Assembly (NCBI RefSeq): GCF_003428625.2
Contig: NZ_QVQT02000005.1
Location: 124,001-188,000, forward strand
Direction: 5' to 3'
DNA: 64,000 bases
Source of the DNA: Paracidobacterium acidisoli
GTDB lineage: Bacteria > Acidobacteriota > Terriglobia > Terriglobales > Acidobacteriaceae
The translations under genes and the position numbers were made by a program. Shown in pieces: positions 45,873 to 55,594 of the stretch (position 1 is the stretch's first letter; each line of letters starts with the position of its first letter). Below the pieces are notes generated by a model. That model saw only the letters and a program-made list of their open reading frames with translations. It ran no database searches and was not told where the DNA came from.

Positions 45873-47297
45873 TTACATCGCATACTCGAGAGGCCGCGTC
45901 TGCCGCTCTTCTGATATCAATGGAAACCGAATGCTGAATACAGAGCCTTCCAGTGGTGCGCTCTCTACTGTGAGCTCGGCTCGATGCACATCGGCAATCC
46001 AGCGTGCAATAGAGAGGCCCAGGCCGCATCCGGCCTGCGCCTTTCTTTCGCGAAGATCAGCCTGGTAGAAGCGATCGAATATCTGTTCACGAACATCGCG
46101 TGACATGCCGATGCCTGTATCGCGCACGATAACGACCACATCGTGAACGCTGGCAAGTACCTCCGCGTGGATCTCGCCATGCTCCGGTGTGTATTTGATG
46201 GCATTATCGAGCAGAATGCCCAGCAGCCGCTGCATCAGCTGTCTGTCTCCCTCAATCAAAACGGGCTCATCTGGAAGATGCCAGTCCAGCAGGATGCCGC
46301 TCGATTCTGCCAGATCTTCCACGCGTCGGCATCCGCTTACCACCAGGTCGCAGAGGTCAATGCGTTGAAAGGAGACTTCCTGCATGAAGTTGCCGCTCCT
46401 GGCCAGTGACAGCAACGCATCGAGCAGGGTCGAAGCCGTACGGCACTCCGTCACAATGCGGTCCAGATCATTGCGGTACTCCCGCTCCGTGCGGTGTCTG
46501 TGCAAAGAAAGCTGCGCCGTTGCCAGCATCACCGTAATAGAAGTGCGGAGATCGTGAGAAACATCTGCGGAAAACTGGCTCAACCGTGAAACTGCGGCCT
46601 CCAGTCTGCCCAGCAGCTGGTTCCACGCCTCAGCCAGTTGCTGCACTTCATCCCTGGCTGCGGGTACAGGCAGACGAGCGGAAAGATTCCCGATACCAAT
46701 CTCTACTGCCGCTCTGGTCATACGATCCACGGGCTCCATGGCCCGGTGACTCAGAAAGTAGCCGCTGAGTGACGAGAGAATGAGTATGACCGGCAGAAGA
46801 AACAACAGCGCATTGCGATAGGTTCGCAGTATGTTGAATTCCACATCCAGCGAGCTGCCCACGTACAGGTTCGCAGGGATGCCATCGAGCGCAACCGCAT
46901 GGCACATCGCCAGCGCAGGGCCATCCACAAGCTGAAGCATCTGAAAGATTCGCTTTTCGCAATCAACCGGAGCCGATACGATCCAGTCTGCACTCTTCGG
47001 GTCAGAGGGAAACAGTAAACTACCGTCCAGTCTGCGCAGCAAAAACAGGTTTCCTTCGTGGGTAACCAGTGCGTAGTTGCTTAACTGCTCATTCAGCGAA
47101 GCCTGAAGGTGCTGCTCCTCATTGTCCTGGAGCAGTCGTATCAGCCGTTCTTCGCGCCCCAGCAGATGTGTCTTTTTCTCCTGCAGCAAGGCGTATTCCA
47201 GCACGCCATAAGAGATGACGCTGAAGAGGAGTGCCCCTGCGAAGGTCACCAGCAGATACCACAGTGTGAGTTTGACCCGGATCGGCAGCGCGCGCAT
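45873..47297 (-). CDS. Sensor histidine kinase (CusS/heavy-metal sensor type)
   Basis: 474 residues from the ATG at 47297, one base after the regulator's stop codon. TM1 is at about 8-32 (LTLWYLLVTFAGALLFSVISYG). A periplasmic domain of about 135 residues is followed by TM2 (NALLFLLPVILILSSLSGYFL) and HAMP. The H-box is FSADVSHDLRTSITVML, and the HATPase domain has LLDNAIKYTP, VRDTGIGMS and GCGLGLSIARWI. The layout and the adjoining metal-RND genes suggest a metal-responsive sensor. The metal cannot be told from sequence. Confidence 0.92.
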   Translation of the reverse strand: MRALPIRVKLTLWYLLVTFAGALLFSVISYGVLEYALLQEKKTHLLGREERLIRLLQDNEEQHLQASLNEQLSNYALVTHEGNLFLLRRLDGSLLFPSDPKSADWIVSAPVDCEKRIFQMLQLVDGPALAMCHAVALDGIPANLYVGSSLDVEFNILRTYRNALLFLLPVILILSSLSGYFLSHRAMEPVDRMTRAAVEIGIGNLSARLPVPAARDEVQQLAEAWNQLLGRLEAAVSRLSQFSADVSHDLRTSITVMLATAQLSLHRHRTEREYRNDLDRIVTECRTASTLLDALLSLARSGNFMQEVSFQRIDLCDLVVSGCRRVEDLAESSGILLDWHLPDEPVLIEGDRQLMQRLLGILLDNAIKYTPEHGEIHAEVLASVHDVVVIVRDTGIGMSRDVREQIFDRFYQADLRERKAQAGCGLGLSIARWIADVHRAELTVESAPLEGSVFSIRFPLISEERQTRPLEYAM

Positions 47298-47298
47298 T

Positions 47299-47973
47299 TC
47301 AATCGACCACAAAGGTATATCCGATGCCGTGAATCGTGCGAATCAGGGGTCGATTCTCTGATTTCTCCTCCAGCTTGTTTCTCAGGCTGTGGATATAAAC
47401 ATCAAGCGTGTTTTCTCTTGTTTCGGTGGCGCTGCCCCATCCGGCCTCGATCAGTTCTTCCCGCGATGTCACAAGACCACCCCGTCGCATCAGCACTTCC
47501 AGCAGCTCCATCTGTTTACGGGTAAGCGGAATCTGTTTCCCGTTTCGAATGGCAAGGCGCCGGCTACGATCGAGTGTCACGCCGCCAGCCTGAAGTACAG
47601 CGGGCACAGTCGGCTGTACACGCCGCACGATGGCTCCCACGCGTGCCAGCAGAATCTCCAGCAGAAAGGGTTTGACCAGGTAATCGTCCGCGCCCAGATC
47701 GAATGCCTCAAGCACCTTCGGTACGGCATCAATCGCTGTGAGCACCAGTATTGGGGTACGGCAACGCTGTGAGCGTACTTTTTCCAGAACGGCAAAGCCA
47801 TCCATGCCAGGAAGAAGGATGTCCAGTAGGGCGGCGTCATATTCGCCCTCCAGCATCATCGCTGCGCCCTCAGTCCCGTTATGCGAAACGGAGACACAGT
47901 GACCATCTTCTCTCAAGCCACGCTCCACCAGTTCGGCAATACGCCTGTCATCTTCGATGAGTAATACATTCAT
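47299..47973 (-). CDS. OmpR-family response regulator (CusR/CzcR-like)
   Basis: 224 residues from the ATG at 47973 (MNVLLIEDD). An 18-codon upstream extension lacks support. The receiver has D51 (AALLDILLPGMDG) and the conserved K near 101 (DDYLVKPF). The C-terminal winged helix ends in RTIHGIGYTFVVD, usual for metal-responsive regulators. It is followed by its kinase and preceded, 196 bases upstream, by the heavy-metal RND operon on the same strand. Confidence 0.92.
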   Translation of the reverse strand: MNVLLIEDDRRIAELVERGLREDGHCVSVSHNGTEGAAMMLEGEYDAALLDILLPGMDGFAVLEKVRSQRCRTPILVLTAIDAVPKVLEAFDLGADDYLVKPFLLEILLARVGAIVRRVQPTVPAVLQAGGVTLDRSRRLAIRNGKQIPLTRKQMELLEVLMRRGGLVTSREELIEAGWGSATETRENTLDVYIHSLRNKLEEKSENRPLIRTIHGIGYTFVVD

Positions 47974-48169
47974 GATGAATGACGTGCAGACTATCGTTGT
48001 CAGGTTTCGGGAAGATGAAAATTCCATGACTGGGATCGGCGAAGTGGCCGCTCCACCATCCGCAGGCCTCAGAATCAGGGGGAAATAAGCAACAACTCCT
48101 GCCTGCGCAGCCGCTTGTCAAAGGTTCCCCGGCAGATCTGAAGCGGCCATCGCTCCATGTGGGAACGAT

Positions 48170-48364
48170 CTACCTTCGCAGGGTATCGATGGCTTGAAAT
48201 AAAACAATGGCGAAGGTGAAAAACAGAAATGTCAGGACGAGGCTAATGCCAATCCAGGAGATCAGCGCCGCAAAACCTCTGGAGGTCTTCAGATGCGAGT
48301 GCTTGTGGCGCCTTGTCATATTGCCAGTCCACCCAGCTTCCGCACGAGGGGGAACCAGCCTCAT
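48170..48364 (-). CDS. Small single-pass membrane protein in the metal-RND operon
   Basis: 64 residues starting 8 bases after the permease's stop codon. A basic, histidine-containing N-terminus (TRRHKHSHLKTSRG) precedes one membrane helix (LISWIGISLVLTFLFFTFAIVLF). A start at residue 16 (ATG) is possible. It matches no family I recognise. Position and a clean helix support it as real. It may be an accessory subunit of the pump, which is inference. Confidence 0.5.
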   Translation of the reverse strand: MRLVPPRAEAGWTGNMTRRHKHSHLKTSRGFAALISWIGISLVLTFLFFTFAIVLFQAIDTLRR

Positions 48365-48372
48365 TGTTGAGG

Positions 48373-51300
48373 CTAGTTCTCGAACTCCTCTGATCGTGGT
48401 GGCAGCACATCCTGCTCCCGAGCCGCCCAGACGTAAAGCGTGGGTAACAGGAAAATGCTCATAATGAGAGCGGCGATCAATCCACCGACAATAACGATGG
48501 CGAAGGGCCGCTGCGAATCGGAGCCGATTCCATGAGACATGGCTGCCGGCAGCAGGCCAAAAGTGGCGACAAGCATCGTCATCATAATGGGACGCAGCCG
48601 CAGAACAGCGCCCTCGACAGCAGAGTGCTCAACCGAGTGACCATCTGCACGAAGCTGATTGATGTATTCGAGCATGATGACACCCGTCTGTACGCACACT
48701 CCGAAAAGCGCGAGAAAGCCCACGCCCGATGAAACGCTGAAATGCGTGCCTGTTGTCATCAGGGCCAGCAGTCCCCCCAGGGGAGCCATGGCAACGCTGG
48801 CAAGGATCAGCATCGCCCACTTGAATGACTTGTACATCGAATACAGAATGATGAAGATCAGCAAAACCGTCAGAGGAACAATCAGGAGCAGCCGCGCCGC
48901 TGCGCGTTTCTCGCTCTGGTATTCGCCTTCCCAGGTAATGTAATAACCTCTGGGAAGCTTCATCTGGCGGTTGACCTTGCCGATAGCCTCTTCTACCGCG
49001 CCCCCGAGATCGCGCCCGCGAACACTGTACTTAATGGCGACATACCGCTGGTTATTTTCGCGATAGATTTCCGAGCCCTCATCCGCCTCTCGTACCGTGC
49101 ATAGCTGGCCAAGCGATACCCGCTCGCCGGAAGGCGATAAGAGCCGAATATTCTGAATGGCTTCCCGCGTGTCGCGATACTGGGGAAGGTAACGCATCAC
49201 GAGGTCATAGCGGGCCTCGCCACGCAGGACCTGAGTAAAGGCGGTGCCTCCAACCGCGGTCTGGATGGCGTCCTGCACGTCGGCCACATTAATGCCCCAG
49301 CGCGCCGCAGCTTTACGATCCACAGTGAAATTCAGATCAGGCTGACCTGTTACCTGAAGCACGCCAAGGTCGGTAATACCTTTAACGTGGCTCATAATAG
49401 CTGCCGCCTGTTCGGCTTCATGTTCGAGCACGTGCAAATCATCGCCGTAGATCTTGGTGGCCAGCTCGCCTTTGACGCCGCTGACAGCCTCTTCCATGTT
49501 GTCTTCAATGGGCTGAGAAAAGCCCCAGATTACGCCCGGGAACTTCTTTTCAAGAACTGCATTCATGGAGGCGATAAGTTCTTCCTTGCGTCCATGAAAC
49601 ATGGGGCGCCATTCTTCCTTTGGCTTCAGGTCAACGAAATATTCTGTGTCGAAGAACCCGGTGTGATCTGTTCCGTCGTCCGGTCGCCCCGTCTGACTGG
49701 TGCATTGCGTTACCTCGGGAAACGAACAGAGCACAACTCGCGCTTCATTGGCCACGAGGATACCCTCGCCGGGTCCCGCACTTTGCAGCAGGATGCCGCG
49801 TACCCACAATGCGCCTTCATCCAGATGCGGCAGGAACTCAGAGCCGATAAGTCCGCCGAACGCAAGATAGACAGAGACACAGAGCGCGGCTGCTGCAATT
49901 CCGACTGTTATGGCGCGATGATGAATGGCCCACGTGACGCTCTTCCGGTACCGTGCCGTAAGAAACGTCATGATGGGGTTGTGCCATTCTTTGGCGCCCT
50001 TGCTGAACAGGAAGCTGGACAGAACCGGGGCCAGCACCATGGAGAAGATCAGAGCGCCCAGCAGCGCAAACGCGACTGTCCACGCCATGGGCTTAAACAG
50101 CCGTCCTTCCACCGACTGCAGCGTAAAAATCGGCAGATAGGCCGAAATGATGATCGCTATGGCATAAAAGACAGGTCTCTGAACTTCATGCGCCGCTTCA
50201 GAAATCCGTTCGATCGGCTTTCTTCCGTTCTCTTCCTTCCGTGCAAGATGGCGGACGATGTTTTCCACCATCACGACCGCGCCATCGACCACCATGCCGA
50301 AGTCGAGCGCACCCAGTGAAAGCAGGTTGGCCGGAATATGTCTCAAGTCCAGGCAAATAGCCGCAAACAGCAGAGAAAACGGAATGGTGAGTGCGACAAT
50401 GAGGGCCCCGCGTACATTGCCCAGAAAAAGAAAAAGAATAATAACGACGAGGACGATGCCTTCAGTCAGGTTATGCAGTACCGTATGCGTGGTGAAATGC
50501 ATCAGATCGCTGCGGTCGATAAAAGGAACCAGCTTCACGCCCTGTGGAAGAATGTGGTCGTTCAGTTCCTGGACTTTCTTATGAATTCCATCCAGTACCG
50601 GATCAGCGTCCGCGCCCTTTTGCAGAAGAGCAATCCCTGAAACTACATCGTTGTTGTCAACAACTTTTCCGTCTTCACGGTGGTATGCCTGGCCAAATTG
50701 TCCGAGGCGAATCTTCGCCCCCTGGGTGACGATGGCAATATCTTTTACGCGGATCGCTGTTCCGTTTTTGCTGGCGACAACCGTGTTTTCGATGTCCTGA
50801 ATATTCCGAACCAGACCCACTTCGCGGATATTGATCTGCTGCAGTCCTGCCTCAATGAAGCTGCCTCCTCCGTTGGCGTTGTTATTTGTGAGCTGCTGCT
50901 CCACCTGAGCAATGCTCAGTCCATAAGAGATCAGCTTGTCAGGATCGACGCGTACCTGATATTCGCGCGTGGGACCGCCGAAGTCATTCGTATCAACTAC
51001 ACCTGGAACCGACTTCAGATTCTTATCCACCACCCAGTCTTCAAGCGACTTCAGCTCCATCACGTCGTATTGAGGATTGGTGCTTTGCAGGGTATAAAAA
51101 TAAATCTGGCCAACCGGACTCCAGTCCGTCCCCATCTGTGGAACCACGCCTGCCGGCAAAGTAACCTGCGAAAGCCGCTCCAGCACGCGTTCACGGTTCT
51201 CGAAATTTGTGGTGTCTTCGCCGAAGACCATCTCCACAGTAGAAAGTCCGAAGAGAGACCATGAGCGGACATGAGCAATCCCCGGAATACCGTTCACTGC

Positions 51301-51513
51301 TACTTCAATGGGGATAGTGACCTGCTGCTCGATCTGCTCGGCAGAAATTCCGGGCCATTGCGCGATGACGTCGACGTAATTATTGGCAACGTCCGGATAG
51401 GCCTCGACGGGCAGGCGCTCAAAGGAAACAATCCCCCAGATGAACAACAGGATTCCAAGTGCCAGGGCCAGAAAGCGATTCTGAAGTGAAAAATCAACGA
51501 TCCTGCGGATCAT
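48373..51513 (-). CDS. Heavy-metal efflux RND permease (CzcA/CusA family)
   Basis: 1046 residues. The TM4 signature LDFGMVVDGAVVMVEN (DFG...DGA...EN) is diagnostic of the heavy-metal efflux (HME) subfamily and differs from the pump at 16.7-19.9 kb. The N-terminal helix (LALALGILLFIWGIVSFERLPVEAYPDV), two large periplasmic loops and 12 helices make a full-length pump. It exports divalent or monovalent metal ions from periplasm or cytosol. Ion choice (Co/Zn/Cd or Cu/Ag) was not resolved. It overlaps the adaptor gene by 4 bases. Confidence 0.95.
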   Translation of the reverse strand: MIRRIVDFSLQNRFLALALGILLFIWGIVSFERLPVEAYPDVANNYVDVIAQWPGISAEQIEQQVTIPIEVAVNGIPGIAHVRSWSLFGLSTVEMVFGEDTTNFENRERVLERLSQVTLPAGVVPQMGTDWSPVGQIYFYTLQSTNPQYDVMELKSLEDWVVDKNLKSVPGVVDTNDFGGPTREYQVRVDPDKLISYGLSIAQVEQQLTNNNANGGGSFIEAGLQQINIREVGLVRNIQDIENTVVASKNGTAIRVKDIAIVTQGAKIRLGQFGQAYHREDGKVVDNNDVVSGIALLQKGADADPVLDGIHKKVQELNDHILPQGVKLVPFIDRSDLMHFTTHTVLHNLTEGIVLVVIILFLFLGNVRGALIVALTIPFSLLFAAICLDLRHIPANLLSLGALDFGMVVDGAVVMVENIVRHLARKEENGRKPIERISEAAHEVQRPVFYAIAIIISAYLPIFTLQSVEGRLFKPMAWTVAFALLGALIFSMVLAPVLSSFLFSKGAKEWHNPIMTFLTARYRKSVTWAIHHRAITVGIAAAALCVSVYLAFGGLIGSEFLPHLDEGALWVRGILLQSAGPGEGILVANEARVVLCSFPEVTQCTSQTGRPDDGTDHTGFFDTEYFVDLKPKEEWRPMFHGRKEELIASMNAVLEKKFPGVIWGFSQPIEDNMEEAVSGVKGELATKIYGDDLHVLEHEAEQAAAIMSHVKGITDLGVLQVTGQPDLNFTVDRKAAARWGINVADVQDAIQTAVGGTAFTQVLRGEARYDLVMRYLPQYRDTREAIQNIRLLSPSGERVSLGQLCTVREADEGSEIYRENNQRYVAIKYSVRGRDLGGAVEEAIGKVNRQMKLPRGYYITWEGEYQSEKRAAARLLLIVPLTVLLIFIILYSMYKSFKWAMLILASVAMAPLGGLLALMTTGTHFSVSSGVGFLALFGVCVQTGVIMLEYINQLRADGHSVEHSAVEGAVLRLRPIMMTMLVATFGLLPAAMSHGIGSDSQRPFAIVIVGGLIAALIMSIFLLPTLYVWAAREQDVLPPRSEEFEN

Positions 51514-52652
51514 TGCGCCTCCGCAGTGGCTTCCAGTTGCAGAGCACTGGCCACTACCTTCTGGCCGGGCTCGATCCCCGAGAGAATCTCTTGCTTTTCT
51601 CCCGGCAGCGTATCGCCGACATTCACTTCCACACGCTTAAACTGCTTTTCCCCCGCGGGAGTAAATACCCATTCGCGATCGTGCAAATGAAGGATCGCAG
51701 CGGCAGGTATAACCGCGTGGACTTGCTTTTTCCTGCTCTCCAGGGTCGCCGTCACAAACATTCCCAGACGGAGAAGCCCTCCTGCATTCGAAACCTCGAT
51801 ACGGACTTTAGCCGTACGGAGAATTGGATCGAGTACCGGGCCAATATCGCTGATGCGACCGGCCAGCACCCGGCCAGGATAAGCACTTAGCCCGATCTGC
51901 GCCGTCTGTCCCAGCTGAATCTTCGACAGATCGTTTTCATAGACATCGCAAAGTATCCAGACGGCCGACAGATCAGCAATCGTGAATGCATTCGGAGAGC
52001 CGGCATAGGTTACTCCTGCTGCCGCTGCATTCGTGACGTTCTGCGCGATAATGACACCGGAGATAGGTGCATAAACATTGACGATGCTCGACGGATGATT
52101 TCTGTTGATGCCGAGCGTTTCCAGCTGTTCCTCGGACGCATTCAGATCGGCTTTGGCATCGCTTTCCGTGTCCTCGGCCTGCTCGAGTATGCCGAGTGAA
52201 ACAGCGCCGTGAGCATATAAGTCTTTGGCACGAACGTAGGCTTTATTGGCCAGCAGTTCATCATTTACAGCCTTCAGATAAGTATCGTAGGCGTTCGTGA
52301 CGTCCGGGCTCTGCACTCGCAAAAGCAGTTCACCCTTTTTTACGTTGTCATCCAGACGTGCTCGAATATCAACCACGCGCCCGCTCGCCAGCGAGATGAC
52401 GGGGACTTCACGAGAAACGTCAGGATTCACCGTGCCGGTCACGCTCAGTTTGTCCTGAGCGTCCATCTGTTCTGCGGCAATCAGCGGGTATTGCTTCGGA
52501 TTGTCAACGTTAATTACCCCGTTGTTGCTGTTCTCGATGATCTGCTCCTGTGGAGGCGCACCATCCGCAGGAGCGAATTTTTTGCCGCATGCCACGAGAG
52601 AAAGACACACAGCAAAACAGCAACCCGATCTCACGATGCTATGGCTCATCAT
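51510..52652 (-). CDS. Heavy-metal efflux RND periplasmic adaptor (CzcB/CusB family), lipoprotein
   Basis: 380 residues. The signal ends in a lipobox (VCLSLVACGKK), so a lipid anchor is likely. Lipoyl half-motifs (VPVISLASGRVVDIRARLDDNVKKGELLLRV; VYAPISGVIIAQNV) flank a helical hairpin. Beta-barrel and C-terminal domains follow (DLSKIQLGQTAQIGLSAYPG; VFTPAGEKQFKRVEVNVGD). It couples the HME permease to the outer-membrane channel. Four-base overlaps on both sides show tight translational coupling of the three pump genes. Confidence 0.93.
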   Translation of the reverse strand: MMSHSIVRSGCCFAVCLSLVACGKKFAPADGAPPQEQIIENSNNGVINVDNPKQYPLIAAEQMDAQDKLSVTGTVNPDVSREVPVISLASGRVVDIRARLDDNVKKGELLLRVQSPDVTNAYDTYLKAVNDELLANKAYVRAKDLYAHGAVSLGILEQAEDTESDAKADLNASEEQLETLGINRNHPSSIVNVYAPISGVIIAQNVTNAAAAGVTYAGSPNAFTIADLSAVWILCDVYENDLSKIQLGQTAQIGLSAYPGRVLAGRISDIGPVLDPILRTAKVRIEVSNAGGLLRLGMFVTATLESRKKQVHAVIPAAAILHLHDREWVFTPAGEKQFKRVEVNVGDTLPGEKQEILSGIEPGQKVVASALQLEATAEAQ

Positions 52653-53989
52653 TGGATTACCTCATGTCCCACAGCAAGATTCAGTTGATCCGCGGCCATC
52701 AGATACGAGCCAATCAATTGCAGATAGGTCGTCTGTATTCCTCGGTAGTTGCTTTGCGCGTTCAGAAAATCCATCAGTGAGGCTCCGCCGTGCTGCCATG
52801 CATATGTAACTGTGTCCCGGACGCGCAACGCCTGCGCCAGATACTTGTTCTTATAGGGCCGCAGCAAAATCAGATTGCTGTTTACCTGCGCATATGCCGA
52901 ATCGACATCGCTGAAGACCTGTGTTTGTGTTGCGTCTGCTAATTGCTGATTGCGATCAATATCGAGCAACGTACGCTGTTTCTCTCCCTGATTGCGGTCG
53001 AATATACGCAGAGGAATACTGATGCTCGCCCCCAGTGTCTGCGTAGCGTTCGGGTTGTTATTTGAGGAGTTCCACGTATACCAGCCGCTGAAAGTCGGAT
53101 CTGTCGAGCCATTGGCAATCGCAAGCTTATGGTTTGTGTTCGCCTGCTGAATGGATTCCAGAGCAGCCTTCAGATCTGGCCGATTGTCCAAAGCGATCTG
53201 ATGAAATGCTCCCAGCGGGTCTAGCTGGTCAGAGAAGCCGAAACTCCCCTGCACATCAAACTGACCCACAGGCGTCTTGTCATTCAGCAGCTCCAGAAGC
53301 TGAATCTTCGCCGTACGCAGGTTGACTTCAGCCGCCTGCAGATCTGATTCATACTGCACGCGCTGCAGTTCAATTCTGTCTAGGTCGATCTGCGCCAGAT
53401 CGCCACTCGCAAAGCGCGTGCGGCTGATGTCGATAATCTTGTCGTAGTAATCGAGCTCCTGATGGGCAAGATCCACGATGGCCTTCGCCTGCAGAGTTTG
53501 TATGAATGCCAGCCGTAGATTGAAGAGAAGGTTGCGTTCCAGATCTTCATGCTGCGAAGACGCGATCTGCGTACCTTCCTGCGCGCTCTGAAGGCGCAAT
53601 TCGCGCTTGTGGTCGCGCTCATGCAGATAGCTCAGTGTGGGAACAACATAAGTACCGCTGAGTGGCGTCCAGGTTCCGTTATGGGGAGCGATTTGTGTTC
53701 CGTCCTGCGAGAACGCGAATTGTGGATTCGGGCGCAGATTAGCCGTAATCTCTTCAGCCTTTACCTCCTGCACGTTGATCGCATCCGCTTTTAACGTGGG
53801 GTTTGCGGCCTCAAATCGTGCCTTGATCTGATCCCACGTATAGTCGTTTTGTGCGAGCAGGGGCTGGCTCCAAAGCAGCGCGGCTAAACATGTGACAAGA
53901 CAAAAAAAGATGCGACGAAGCAATGACCGTCTTCTGGGATTCATGGAAATCTGCTGTGCGAATATCGGTTTGTGGACAGCTTTAGGCAT
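52649..53989 (-). CDS. TolC/CzcC-family outer membrane channel protein
   Basis: 446 residues from the ATG at 53989, which follows GAGGAC. An ATG at 53944 (431 residues) gives a more compact signal peptide and is also possible. A signal peptide (FFCLVTCLAALLWSQPLLAQ) precedes two outer-membrane-efflux repeats with long helices (YTWDQIKARFEAANPTLKAD; the second from about 260). It is the first gene of the three-part metal pump operon and the outer-membrane exit duct. Confidence 0.92.
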   Translation of the reverse strand: MPKAVHKPIFAQQISMNPRRRSLLRRIFFCLVTCLAALLWSQPLLAQNDYTWDQIKARFEAANPTLKADAINVQEVKAEEITANLRPNPQFAFSQDGTQIAPHNGTWTPLSGTYVVPTLSYLHERDHKRELRLQSAQEGTQIASSQHEDLERNLLFNLRLAFIQTLQAKAIVDLAHQELDYYDKIIDISRTRFASGDLAQIDLDRIELQRVQYESDLQAAEVNLRTAKIQLLELLNDKTPVGQFDVQGSFGFSDQLDPLGAFHQIALDNRPDLKAALESIQQANTNHKLAIANGSTDPTFSGWYTWNSSNNNPNATQTLGASISIPLRIFDRNQGEKQRTLLDIDRNQQLADATQTQVFSDVDSAYAQVNSNLILLRPYKNKYLAQALRVRDTVTYAWQHGGASLMDFLNAQSNYRGIQTTYLQLIGSYLMAADQLNLAVGHEVIQ

Positions 53990-54193
53990 GTCCTCAGAGG
54001 TGCGATAGGTAATGTTCTGAATAGGTCGGGAAGTTCTGATAAGTCGTAGCTTAGCTTTCCAGGCTCCTAATGCCCACCCTATCTTTCGGCTGCGCATGGC
54101 TATCTTTTGGTCAGATGTGCTTCCGAAGCCGTCATTCAAAGCGCATGATGAATTCAGCAATATATTCTGTGCGCCTCACCGGAATTGTGGCAG

Positions 54194-55594
54194 ATGATCA
54201 TGCTTTCATCGCTGTTCCAGCGCAGCCGTAAATCTGTTGTTCTCCAGGCAGGGATTCTGATCGCTGTCATTGCGTGCCTCGACTGGCGTGCAGTCGACGA
54301 ACTGCCTCTCGGATTTCTCTACTTATTGCCGATGTTGCTGATCGGAAGAGTTCTGAAGCCCTGGCAAATTGCAGCTTTCGCAGCCCTGTGTACCTATCTC
54401 GCAGAGGCATTCGATGCCTTTGTCTGGACGCTTAAAACCGGTATACCGCGCGATGTCCTGTACTTCGCGGCCTTTTTCTGTGTCGGGCTTTTTGTCAGCG
54501 AGGTAAACCGGAACCGTCAAATTGCGGTGAAGCACCTTCACGAAATTGAGCGGGAGAGAGATTCGCGGCGCGACGCGGAAGAACAACTGAGAGTGTTGAT
54601 TGAGAGCAGTCCAGCTGCCATCATCACAGCTAATTCAGATGGCCGTGTCCTGATGGCGAACGAAGCAGCACATCGTATGCTGGCACTTGCATCGGGAATG
54701 CTACCCGACCGCTCCATCCATCAATATTTTCCTTCACTCCTGAATATTTCCCGGCGTGATTCAGGTAGCCAGCTTTTTCGTGCAGTGATGCAGTCGCGCG
54801 GCCAGCGCGAGGACGGCGAAGTGTTTTTGGCTGATATCTGCTTTTCTACGTATCGCACAAATGCTGGTTCGAGGCTTGCGGCGATGATCCTCGATACGTC
54901 GGAAGAGTTTCGCACCCATGAAGAATCCAGCCTGCATCAGGTGCTGGCTGGATCACGCATCGCTGTCGGAGCCGTGTCGCATGAAATACGCAATGTGTGC
55001 GGAGCCATCGCCGCCGTTCATCAGAACCTTTCGCGCAGTGGCCTGTTGGCACAGAATAAGGATTTCGAGGCCCTTGGAAACCTCGTTCTCGCACTGGAGC
55101 GGATCGCAGATGTAGACCTTCGGCAGTCCTCAGACCAGGGGGCAGAAATCGATCTCACTTCCATACTCGATGATTTTCGGATTGTCATCTCACCATCCCT
55201 GCGTGAAGAGGGCATCGAGAGTTCATGGAATATTGAACCAAATCTTCCGTTGGTATGGGCAGACAGGTCCTCTGTAATGCAGGTCTTTCTCAATCTTGTG
55301 ACGAACAGTATTCGGGCAATGGCGCCAAAGAAAGAGAAGTTGCTATCTGTAAGCGCCAGAATAGAAGGTCGCCATGTGCTTGTAGAATTCATAGATAATG
55401 GCGGCGGAGTGCCTCATCCGGAACAATTATTTCGACCCTTCCAGCAGGGTGCGCAATCAACAGGGCTTGGTCTTTATCTTTCTCGCGCCTTTACGCGTTC
55501 CTTCGGCGGTGAATTACGTTATAAAACTGTACCCAATGGCGCCTGTTTCGCTGTTGAATTACCTGCTGTGAACTCACTTGAAAAGACACTGTGA
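54194..55594 (+). CDS. Membrane-bound PAS-domain sensor histidine kinase
   Basis: 466 residues from the ATG at 54194 (54200 or TTG 54185 are possible). Three or four N-terminal helices (about 15-100; LQAGILIAVIACLDW, LGFLYLLPMLLIGRVL, FAAFFCVGLFVSEV) form a membrane sensor. A PAS domain (about 130-245; IESSPAAIITANSDGRVLMANEAAHRMLAL) follows. The DHp box is VGAVSHEIRNVCGAI and the HATPase has FLNLVTNSIRAM, DNGGG and STGLGLYLSRAF. It overlaps the next gene by 4 bases. It diverges from the metal-pump operon with about 200 bases between, so the pair could regulate that operon, although its regulator is not of the OmpR type. Confidence 0.9.
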   Translation: MIMLSSLFQRSRKSVVLQAGILIAVIACLDWRAVDELPLGFLYLLPMLLIGRVLKPWQIAAFAALCTYLAEAFDAFVWTLKTGIPRDVLYFAAFFCVGLFVSEVNRNRQIAVKHLHEIERERDSRRDAEEQLRVLIESSPAAIITANSDGRVLMANEAAHRMLALASGMLPDRSIHQYFPSLLNISRRDSGSQLFRAVMQSRGQREDGEVFLADICFSTYRTNAGSRLAAMILDTSEEFRTHEESSLHQVLAGSRIAVGAVSHEIRNVCGAIAAVHQNLSRSGLLAQNKDFEALGNLVLALERIADVDLRQSSDQGAEIDLTSILDDFRIVISPSLREEGIESSWNIEPNLPLVWADRSSVMQVFLNLVTNSIRAMAPKKEKLLSVSARIEGRHVLVEFIDNGGGVPHPEQLFRPFQQGAQSTGLGLYLSRAFTRSFGGELRYKTVPNGACFAVELPAVNSLEKTL

